Shown piece after piece: positions 1 through 5,471 of a stretch of DNA of 8,653 nt; the first letter of the stretch is position 1, and every line of letters begins with the position of its first letter. The DNA is from Flavobacteriales bacterium (GTDB lineage: Bacteria; Bacteroidota; Bacteroidia; Flavobacteriales; BACL11). The notes beneath the pieces were generated by a model that did not search any database, was not told where the DNA came from, and saw only the letters and a program-made list of their open reading frames with translations. The stretch covers positions 1 through 8,653 of the forward strand of contig NYTT01000042.1 of NCBI GenBank assembly GCA_002683775.1, read 5' to 3'. A program made the position numbers and the translations under genes.

Positions 1-1025
1 AAGAAACCTTAAAAGAAAAATGGTATTTTTATAGTGATACTACAATAAGTTTTAAGCCATCTTTTATTAAAAATCATTTTACAAATCAAAAAATGATTCT
101 TTTTCAAGATAATTCTAACAAATTATTTGCTCTAAACGCAACTGGCGAAGAACAATGGAATATGCAACTCAATCAAAAAATACTTGGTGAAATTAATTTT
201 ATAGATTTTTACAATAATAAAAAATTTCAAGCTTTATTTAATACAAATAATCAATTGTATCTAGTTGATAGAAATGGTAATTTAGTTGATGGATTTCCGA
301 TTGGATTGCCTAATCAAACAAAGTATGGTCATTCAATATTTGATTATAATAAAAACAAGAAATATAGAATAATTATAGTTGGAAATAATAATCAAATTTA
401 CAATTTAGATAAGAAAGGCACTCAAGTAAGAGGATGGAAATTTGTTAAAACTAATGACGCCGTTAAACAAAGTCCTAAACATTTTACACTTAATGATAAT
501 GATTACATATTACATGCAACAAATAATACAACAACTACAAAGTTGATAGCTAGAAATGGTACTGATAGAGTGCTTTTTAAAGATTTATTTAAATTTAATA
601 GTGAAGTTAAAATTACAGATTCTGGTAATTTATATAGTTTAACAACAGACAACAAAATATGGATTGGTAATGTTAATGGAAATTCTAAATTAATTGAGGA
701 TGCATTATTGGATGAAAATAGTAAGATTATTTCATTCAAAGAGGGCTTCTACGCTTCAAATCAAAATATATTAAGATATCTTTCATCTAACAATACAAAT
801 GATATTAAGATAGCTTTTGAAGGTTTGATTCAACATATCTCAATCGATGATGATTATTTATTTGTAAGTACCGAAAATAAATTATATATATTAAAAGATA
901 ATAACATCATCGATGGGTTTCCAATAGATTCAGATGGATTATTTAACATTTCAGAAATAAATAATAAGTTAAATATTGTAAATATCAAGAATGGATTTAT
1001 GTACAATTACGAACTAATTAATTAA
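1..1025 (+). CDS. DUF3352-like protein, C-terminal part (5' end outside window)
   Basis: The reading frame is open from the left edge: 30 codons lie upstream of the first in-frame ATG at 93 with no stop, so that ATG is internal and about 340 residues of a larger protein are visible. The frame starts at base 3. The visible part repeats short blade-like units of the form hydrophobic strand - NxxLFAL/NQLYLVDRNG - strand, with 'NGNLVDGFPIG' and, near the end, 'NNIIDGFPID'. This suggests a PQQ/WD-like beta-propeller. The pattern 'LFNTNNQLYLVDRNGNLVDG' followed by 'FDYNKNKKYRIIIVG' resembles the C-terminal half of Bacteroidota DUF3352 proteins, which are envelope-associated and of unknown function; this is from memory and is the main basis of the call. 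No transmembrane segment is seen in this part. The stop codon abuts the stop of the converging glucosaminidase gene, with no room for a separate terminator. Confidence 0.6.
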   Translation, partial: ETLKEKWYFYSDTTISFKPSFIKNHFTNQKMILFQDNSNKLFALNATGEEQWNMQLNQKILGEINFIDFYNNKKFQALFNTNNQLYLVDRNGNLVDGFPIGLPNQTKYGHSIFDYNKNKKYRIIIVGNNNQIYNLDKKGTQVRGWKFVKTNDAVKQSPKHFTLNDNDYILHATNNTTTTKLIARNGTDRVLFKDLFKFNSEVKITDSGNLYSLTTDNKIWIGNVNGNSKLIEDALLDENSKIISFKEGFYASNQNILRYLSSNNTNDIKIAFEGLIQHISIDDDYLFVSTENKLYILKDNNIIDGFPIDSDGLFNISEINNKLNIVNIKNGFMYNYELIN

Positions 1026-1028
1026 TTA
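1015..1028. repeat. Palindrome carrying two back-to-back stop codons
   Basis: TAATTAATTAATTA is a perfect 14-base palindrome. Bases 1023-1025 are the TAA of the left-hand plus gene and 1026-1028 the TAA, read in reverse, of the glucosaminidase gene, so the two genes meet with zero spacing. I see no GC-containing hairpin here, so a classical terminator is absent. Confidence 0.7.
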
Positions 1029-1880
1029 TCTTTTTAAGAAATAAGTAACTCTAAGATATGGAATGAATTCATAGTTCATCTCGGACATAACAAACTGAGT
1101 TCCTACTCTAAATAAGAATGGTTTATTTTTATAATTTATTTCTAGAGAGAGCTGTGGATATATCTTTTTATTATCGTTAGGCAAATAAATCACTCCCATA
1201 TTAGATCCAAGTGAAAAATTTGAAAATAAATTATGATTATATCCCAAATTTATATCACTAAAGACGTAAGAAGTGTTAATTTCAAAAGAATATAAGGATT
1301 TATGCTTGAAATAATAAAGCCCAAGACTAGAAAGGTAAGGTAGTCCGTAAGAATGAGCAAAATATATTTCTTTAGTATCAGTGTTTTTTTTATCAAACCT
1401 TTTTAAATTATATTTTTCAATTAAATCAATTAATAATTTACTGTAATTTGGATTTGTTGCATAACCCGCTTTTTTTAATCCCTTAGCCCATTTTCTGTAG
1501 TCAGTTCTGCCATATTCAAATAAAAATGAATATCTTCCTCTTTCAGATAAGAACAAGGAATGGTCTCTATATGATTCGGATACATTATCATAACTTCTAA
1601 AGCACTCTTGTTTTTCATCGTCATCTTCAGAAATAGTTTTACCATTCCAGTTTTTATGACACTTTATTCCAAAATGATTATTAGCTTCTCTTGCTAGCCT
1701 ACTTTCTCCATTACCACTCTCAAGTATTCCTTGAGCTAAAGTTATAGATGCTGGTATTCCAAATCTATTCATCTCTTCTACAGCAGTTAGACTATGTTTA
1801 GAGATATAAATCTCAGTTTTATTCTGCGAGTAAGCGAATAGCGTTAAAAAAATAAATAACGACAAGATATAGATTTTCAT
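1026..1880 (-). CDS. Secreted GH73-type glucosaminidase with beta-rich C-terminal domain
   Basis: Predicted peptidoglycan hydrolase of the glucosaminidase (FlgJ C-terminal/GH73) family, which cleaves the glycan strand of murein in the periplasm. Residues 1-19 form a signal peptide: Lys2, a hydrophobic run, then 'AYSQ'. Residues about 24-163 are the catalytic domain. 'TLAQGILESGNGES' carries the expected general acid Glu54, and 'NNHFGIKC', 'FRSYDNVSESYRDHSLFL' and 'GYATNPNYSKLL' are the usual family landmarks. In Bacteroidota this domain is often followed by LysM repeats. Here residues about 165-284 are instead rich in alternating aromatic/polar strands and end in 'YLRVTYFLKR', like a small outer-membrane beta-barrel or beta-sandwich. 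The start ATG at 1878-1880 gives a proper signal peptide. It is transcribed divergently from the GH109-like gene. Catalytic domain call is strong; the nature of the C-terminal domain is inference. Confidence 0.88.
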   Translation of the reverse strand: MKIYILSLFIFLTLFAYSQNKTEIYISKHSLTAVEEMNRFGIPASITLAQGILESGNGESRLAREANNHFGIKCHKNWNGKTISEDDDEKQECFRSYDNVSESYRDHSLFLSERGRYSFLFEYGRTDYRKWAKGLKKAGYATNPNYSKLLIDLIEKYNLKRFDKKNTDTKEIYFAHSYGLPYLSSLGLYYFKHKSLYSFEINTSYVFSDINLGYNHNLFSNFSLGSNMGVIYLPNDNKKIYPQLSLEINYKNKPFLFRVGTQFVMSEMNYEFIPYLRVTYFLKR

Positions 1881-1891
1881 TATTGCTAATT

Positions 1892-1899
1892 TAAATATA
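1892..1899 (-). promoter_or_regulatory. Possible -7 element for the glucosaminidase gene
   Basis: On the minus strand this reads TATATTTA, one base off the Bacteroidota -7 consensus TAnnTTTG, about 11 bases upstream of the ATG at 1880. No convincing -33 TTTG is seen at the usual spacing. The region is nearly all A/T, so chance matches are likely. Confidence 0.25.
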
Positions 1900-1936
1900 T
1901 TGTTTATTTAAAATTTAAAGAGAAAATAATATATTT
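1893..1936. repeat. Inverted repeat in the divergent promoter gap
   Basis: AAATATATT at 1893-1901 is matched by its exact reverse complement AATATATTT at 1928-1936, 26 bases apart. Each arm overlaps the candidate -7 element of one of the two divergent genes, so the gap between the glucosaminidase and the GH109-like gene is close to symmetrical. It may be only the mirror image of two promoters, or an operator. The arms are purely A/T, which weakens the case. Confidence 0.35.
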
Positions 1937-1937
1937 G
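1930..1937 (+). promoter_or_regulatory. Candidate -7 element (TATATTTG) for the GH109-like gene
   Basis: TATATTTG matches the Bacteroidota primary sigma -7 consensus TAnnTTTG exactly. TTTA at 1907-1910 lies 19 bases upstream, where TTTG is expected for the -33 element. The ATG at 1962 is 24 bases downstream of the element, which would leave a leader of roughly 15-20 nt. There is no purine-rich ribosome-binding site before the ATG, as is usual in this phylum. Confidence 0.5.
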
Positions 1938-1961
1938 AACAACAATCAATAATAACTCATT

Positions 1962-3356
1962 ATGAAGAGAAAAGCATTTATGAAATCTATTTTAGGTGCA
2001 AGTGCATTTCTAGGATTTCCAATATCAAAAATTGAAGCTGAAAACAATTCTGTACAAGAATTAATTGACAAAACTAAACGAGATAATAATGGAAGTATGT
2101 TTGGCTTTAAATGTAGTAAAATAGAGAAAGTTAGAATTGGTATAATAGGACTTGGCAATAGAGGAAATACATTGTTAGAAATGCTAGAGTATTTAATTAG
2201 AAATAATCATGCAGAGATAAATGGACTATCTGATTTATCTTATAAGAAAGTTAATTTGGCTTCTGAGAAAATTTCCTCTTGGCAAACAAAAAAAGTCAAA
2301 CTTTTTTATGATTCTAAAGATGATTGGAAAAAAATGTGTCAAAGAGATGACATCGATTTGATAATTATTGCAACACCTTGGAAATTGCATGCTAAGATGG
2401 CTATCTTTTCTATGGAAAACAATAAGCATGTTGGATGTGAAGTTCCGATAGCATCAACTTTAGAAGATTGCTGGAAAATTATAGAAACAGCTGAACGTAC
2501 AAATAAACACTGCATGATGATGGAAAACTGCAATTACAACGAAGAGGAATTATGGATATTAAATATGATTCAAGAAGGAGTATTTGGAGATATTACACAT
2601 ACTGAAGGAGCATACATTCATGATTTAAGAGCCCTTTTATTAAGCAATACTTATTATCAAAATCAATGGAGACTAAATGAACATATTAATCGAAATGGAA
2701 ACCTATATACAACTCATGGGTTAGGTCCAATTTCATTTTATCTTAATATTGGTAGAGGGGATACTTTTTCACACTTAACTTCTATGAGTAGTAGAGAATT
2801 AAATTTAAGCAAAGCAGCTAAAAATAAAAATCATCCTATTCGCTCATATTCATGCGGTGATATGAATAATACATTAATTAAAACAAAAAAAGGAAAAACA
2901 ATATTATTACAATTTGATGTTCACACAGGAAGACCATATACTAGAATAAATAAAGTGGTTGGAACAAAAGCTGTTCATGATGGATACCCAAGCAGACTAT
3001 ATATAGATAAAGAAAACATGCAGTCATGGGGTCATGATTGGCTTAATAAAGATGAGTATAATTTATTTAAAAATAAATACAAGCATCCAATCATTAAGAG
3101 TTTAGAAAAAATCAGCAACGATTTTAAACAAGGTCACGGTGGGATGGATTTTGTAATGATGTATAGAATGATAAGAGGCTTAAATCTTGGACTACCACTA
3201 GATATAAATGTATATGATAGCGTAATGTGGAGTGCCATCACACCCTTATCAGAAATATCTGTCGCTTCTAAAAGTCAATCAATAATTTTTCCAGATTTTA
3301 CTGCGGGGAAATGGAGAGATTATTCATCTTTAGAAATTATGAGTGATATTATCTAA
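1962..3356 (+). CDS. GH109-like Gfo/Idh/MocA family glycosidase
   Basis: Member of the NAD-dependent Gfo/Idh/MocA fold, closest by motifs to glycoside hydrolase family 109 (alpha-N-acetylgalactosaminidase, which uses bound NAD in a transient oxidation mechanism). The Rossmann motif 'RIGIIGLGNRG' is at residues 58-68. Further landmarks are 'ATPWKLH' (137-143), 'GCEVPIASTLEDCW' (158-171), 'MMMENCNY' (185-192), 'YIHDLR' (218-223), 'RNGNLYTTHGLGP' (244-256), 'GRPYTR' (323-328), 'GHGGMDFV' (391-398) and 'PLSEISVAS' (428-436). Residues corresponding to the substrate and catalytic site of the Elizabethkingia enzyme, as I recall them, appear kept: Glu188, His220, Tyr249, His252, Tyr326. The N-terminus 'MKRKAFMKSILGASAFLGF' resembles a Tat signal in which the twin arginine has become Arg-Lys, so export is plausible but uncertain. 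It converges on and overlaps the kinase gene by 27 bp. It could instead be an oxidoreductase of unknown sugar specificity. Confidence 0.82.
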   Translation: MKRKAFMKSILGASAFLGFPISKIEAENNSVQELIDKTKRDNNGSMFGFKCSKIEKVRIGIIGLGNRGNTLLEMLEYLIRNNHAEINGLSDLSYKKVNLASEKISSWQTKKVKLFYDSKDDWKKMCQRDDIDLIIIATPWKLHAKMAIFSMENNKHVGCEVPIASTLEDCWKIIETAERTNKHCMMMENCNYNEEELWILNMIQEGVFGDITHTEGAYIHDLRALLLSNTYYQNQWRLNEHINRNGNLYTTHGLGPISFYLNIGRGDTFSHLTSMSSRELNLSKAAKNKNHPIRSYSCGDMNNTLIKTKKGKTILLQFDVHTGRPYTRINKVVGTKAVHDGYPSRLYIDKENMQSWGHDWLNKDEYNLFKNKYKHPIIKSLEKISNDFKQGHGGMDFVMMYRMIRGLNLGLPLDINVYDSVMWSAITPLSEISVASKSQSIIFPDFTAGKWRDYSSLEIMSDII

Positions 3357-4379
3357 TATTTTTTGAAGCTTAGATCTATTATTTCTTATTTCTTTAGACA
3401 ATTTAAGTTGATTATTAGCTCTTAAAAGATTGTGCTTTTGATGTCTAACTTTAAAATATTTATTTCCATTAAAATAGTCAGACAAAAATCTAATTCCTTG
3501 CTCTAAAAAGATCAGCTCAACAGAAAATACTAAATTACTAAGTTCAACTTTATTTAAACTATCATAATTCACTCTTAGATAAGATTTAATAAAAACCTCA
3601 AAATAATCAAACTTAAAAAAAACCTTATCTAAATCTTTTTCTTCTTCTGATTGAGAGACGCAACAAGTTCTAATTGCATCTGAAATATCAGATAATATAG
3701 TTCCTGACATAACTGTGTCTAAATCAATCAAACAGATTGCTTTCTTTTTGCTATCAAATAAGATATTACTAATTTTTGGATCGTTATGACATACTCTTAA
3801 AGGAATCTTTTTTTTCAAGATGAGATTATGAATAATCTTACAATCATTTTCTTTACTTAATATATAATTAATTTGTGATATGCATTTAATCTTTTCAAAT
3901 TCACTTGTTTTTAATAATATTTCTTTAAATCTATCAAATATAAAAGAAGTATTATGAAAATTTGGAATAACAGTATTAAGCTGCTTAAATGGAAATACTA
4001 ATAAGTTTTTGTGAAAGTTTGCAAGACACTTTGCACATTCAAAAATCAAACTTGGATCATCTATCTTTAAATAAACCTGGCTTTTGATAAATTTAAATGC
4101 TCGCCAAAAATCACCATTTGATTCAACTAATAGACCTCCTTGTTTGTTTTTAATTATTTCAAGAGTAACCTTATCAAGATTATTTATATGATTAGTAATT
4201 AGATATATGTTTTCCATTAATTGAACAGGGTTATTAAAAACATATGTATTTATCTTTTGTAGTACAAATTTATCTGTACAACTTCTTAAGACATAAGTAT
4301 TGTTGATTAAACCTAATGAATTTTCTATTATCTCAACTATAGCACCATTAAACTCAAATTCTTTAATTATTTTTTGCAT
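3330..4379 (-). CDS. N-acetylhexosamine 1-kinase-like APH-family phosphotransferase
   Basis: Cytoplasmic small-molecule kinase of the aminoglycoside phosphotransferase/choline kinase fold. The layout follows NahK (N-acetylhexosamine 1-kinase), which makes GlcNAc-1-P or GalNAc-1-P from the free sugar and ATP. The N-lobe has 'GLINNTYVLRS' (23-33) and 'FVLQKINTYVFNNP' (38-51). The catalytic loop is 'RVCHNDPKISNILFD' (195-209), with catalytic Asp200 and Asn205. 'LIDLDTVMSG' (218-226) carries the metal-binding Asp219/Asp221. 'GIRFLSDYFNGNKYFK' (295-310) followed by 'NLLRANNQLKL' (317-327) matches the conserved family tail. The length of 349 residues is normal. It starts 9 bp after the stop of the PLP-enzyme gene, so the two probably share a transcript; no Shine-Dalgarno is visible in that spacer. 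Its 3' end overlaps the end of the GH109-like gene. Related proteins are often mislabelled 'mucin desulfatase'; the exact sugar cannot be read from sequence. Confidence 0.83.
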   Translation of the reverse strand: MQKIIKEFEFNGAIVEIIENSLGLINNTYVLRSCTDKFVLQKINTYVFNNPVQLMENIYLITNHINNLDKVTLEIIKNKQGGLLVESNGDFWRAFKFIKSQVYLKIDDPSLIFECAKCLANFHKNLLVFPFKQLNTVIPNFHNTSFIFDRFKEILLKTSEFEKIKCISQINYILSKENDCKIIHNLILKKKIPLRVCHNDPKISNILFDSKKKAICLIDLDTVMSGTILSDISDAIRTCCVSQSEEEKDLDKVFFKFDYFEVFIKSYLRVNYDSLNKVELSNLVFSVELIFLEQGIRFLSDYFNGNKYFKVRHQKHNLLRANNQLKLSKEIRNNRSKLQKILDNITHNF

Positions 4380-4388
4380 AATTTAATT

Positions 4389-5270
4389 TTATGGTAAATT
4401 AAACCCAAATCTTTGGTTCATTCCTTTATTACCTTGTAATCCGCCAGTATGAATTGCAAGAATAGAACTTCCTTTTGGAAAATAATCCTTTGCAATTAAC
4501 TCTAAAATACCGAACATCATTTTTCCAGTATATATAGCATCTAGTGGTATTAATTGATTTTTATTAAAAGTATTAATAAAATTTATTAGTAATGAATTTG
4601 TTTTTGCATAACCTCCAAAACAAAAATTGTTATTTAATTGCCAATTACTTTTTGTTGTTATACTTTTAATTTCTTTTTCTAACTCAGTAACACCTTTTAT
4701 AGCTGGAAATCCAATAATATTCTGCTTAAAAGAAGATGAATTTATAATTCCAGCTAAAGTTGTACCAGTACCAACTGAACAGCAAATGTAATCTTGAGAA
4801 TCATTTTTAGTAATTATCTCTGCTGTTCCTTTTAATGCAAATTTGTTTGATCCTCCTTCTGGTATTAAATAGAAATCACCAAATTTATTTTTTAATACTG
4901 AAAGAAATTTAGATGTCTGTTTAGATTGATATTCTTTTCTGTTTACATAATGCAGTTGCATTCCATGTTCCTCAGCTAATTTAAGTGTTGGATTTAAAAC
5001 AGCGCACCTCTCTCCTCTTATTATACCAATACTTTTAAAACCATTTTCATTTGCTAAAACTGAGGTTGCTAATATGTGATTTGAATATGCGCCTCCAAAA
5101 GTTAATAGAGTATTATATGAATTTCTTTTCGCTTCTAGCAAATTATACTTTAACTTATACCACTTGTTTCCAGATATAAATTCATGTGTAAGATCAATTC
5201 TTTTAACAAATAACTGGACATCTTTCTCATCTAATATGCGAGTAGATATTTCTTGTGTTTGTATTTTCAT
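4389..5270 (-). CDS. PLP-dependent D-cysteine desulfhydrase/ACC deaminase-like enzyme
   Basis: Fold-type II pyridoxal-phosphate enzyme of the 1-aminocyclopropane-1-carboxylate deaminase/D-cysteine desulfhydrase family. In the numbering of the longest frame (GTG at 5276), 'SGNKWYKLKYNL' (35-46) contains the probable Schiff-base lysine Lys38. 'FGGAYSNH' (60-67) is the substrate carboxylate/PLP loop, 'PEGGSN' (139-144) is conserved, and 'SVGTGTTLAG' (167-176) is the phosphate-binding loop. Near the end is 'HTGGLQGNKGM'. About 293 residues is normal for Bacteroidota members, shorter than true ACC deaminases. Two starts are possible: GTG at 5276 or ATG at 5270; I prefer the ATG because nothing argues for the rarer codon. 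It heads a two-gene unit with the NahK-like kinase (9-bp spacer) and is divergent from the DUF5522-hutU pair. The family includes desulfhydrases, deaminases and many uncharacterised members, so the substrate is open. Confidence 0.82.
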   Translation of the reverse strand: MKIQTQEISTRILDEKDVQLFVKRIDLTHEFISGNKWYKLKYNLLEAKRNSYNTLLTFGGAYSNHILATSVLANENGFKSIGIIRGERCAVLNPTLKLAEEHGMQLHYVNRKEYQSKQTSKFLSVLKNKFGDFYLIPEGGSNKFALKGTAEIITKNDSQDYICCSVGTGTTLAGIINSSSFKQNIIGFPAIKGVTELEKEIKSITTKSNWQLNNNFCFGGYAKTNSLLINFINTFNKNQLIPLDAIYTGKMMFGILELIAKDYFPKGSSILAIHTGGLQGNKGMNQRFGFNLP

Positions 5271-5284
5271 CTCCACAAATATCG

Positions 5285-5292
5285 TAATTTTG
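5285..5292 (+). promoter_or_regulatory. Candidate -7 element (TAATTTTG) for DUF5522-hutU
   Basis: TAATTTTG is an exact TAnnTTTG match, ending only 8 bases before the ATG at 5301. If used, the transcript would start within a few bases of the start codon, giving a leaderless or nearly leaderless mRNA. A TTTG lies at 5258-5261, but its 23-base spacing is longer than the usual 19-21, so the -33 element is weak. Confidence 0.45.
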
Positions 5293-5300
5293 CAAAGTGT

Positions 5301-5471
5301 ATGAAAGAATTTTCAAAAATAGACAAGCTTGATAAAGATGAATTCTATTACTCTAATGAAGGTTATATAATTTTCACAGAAAAATACCATCTTAAAAGAG
5401 GTACATGTTGTAACAATAATTGTAAACATTGCCCATTTAAAAAGAAAAAGAAAAAAAATGACAGATTTTAA
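5301..5471 (+). CDS. DUF5522 small cysteine protein
   Basis: A 56-residue protein matching the pattern of DUF5522, a short conserved family of unknown function. The signature is 'EGYIIFTEKYHLKRG' followed by 'TCCNNNCKHCPF', giving four cysteines as CC-x3-C-x2-C plus a nearby His; this looks like a metal-binding or redox site, which is inference. The C-terminus is a run of lysines (KKKKKK) then NDRF. The ATG at 5301 is preferred over an in-frame ATG at 5253: the upstream one lies inside the divergent PLP-enzyme gene, adds non-family residues and sits upstream of the candidate promoter. The stop falls 14 bases inside hutU, so the two genes overlap and are probably translationally coupled. No signal peptide or membrane segment is present, so it should be cytoplasmic. 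Confidence 0.8.
   Translation: MKEFSKIDKLDKDEFYYSNEGYIIFTEKYHLKRGTCCNNNCKHCPFKKKKKKNDRF
5314..5321 (-). promoter_or_regulatory. Candidate -7 element (TATTTTTG) for the PLP-enzyme/kinase unit
   Basis: Read on the minus strand this is TATTTTTG, an exact TAnnTTTG match, located inside the DUF5522 coding region 43 bases from the ATG at 5270. No TTTG is seen at the -33 position. If real, the two divergent transcripts would overlap at their 5' ends by a dozen or so bases. Confidence 0.35.
5439..5458 (+). repeat. A-rich tract at the DUF5522/hutU junction
   Basis: Twenty bases containing only A and two G, ending in eight consecutive A (5451-5458), the last of which is the A of the hutU start codon. 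It encodes the DUF5522 lysine tail. An A-rich stretch before a start codon can favour initiation in Bacteroidota that lack Shine-Dalgarno sites. The A8 run is also a possible transcriptional slippage site: losing one A would join DUF5522 in frame to hutU. Confidence 0.5.

Noticed and set aside
503..739. 78-codon open frame antisense to the left-hand gene
   Set aside because: No recognisable domain or start signal; the plus-strand frame is continuous and propeller-like through this stretch.
93..1025. Treating the ATG at 93 as the true start of the left-hand gene
   Set aside because: The frame is open to the left edge and the upstream residues fit the same protein, so the start lies outside the window.
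1946..2533. Three short open frames (1946-2158, 2235-2429, 2339-2533) antisense to the GH109-like gene
   Set aside because: Conserved GH109 motifs run through this region on the plus strand; these frames have no features of their own.
5271..5276. GTG at 5276 as the start of the PLP-enzyme gene
   Set aside because: It adds only two residues and uses a rarer start; the ATG at 5270 is simpler, though GTG cannot be excluded.
5253..5300. Upstream ATG at 5253 as the start of the DUF5522 protein
   Set aside because: It overlaps the divergent PLP-enzyme gene, adds residues without family resemblance, and lies upstream of the candidate promoter; ATG 5301 fits better.
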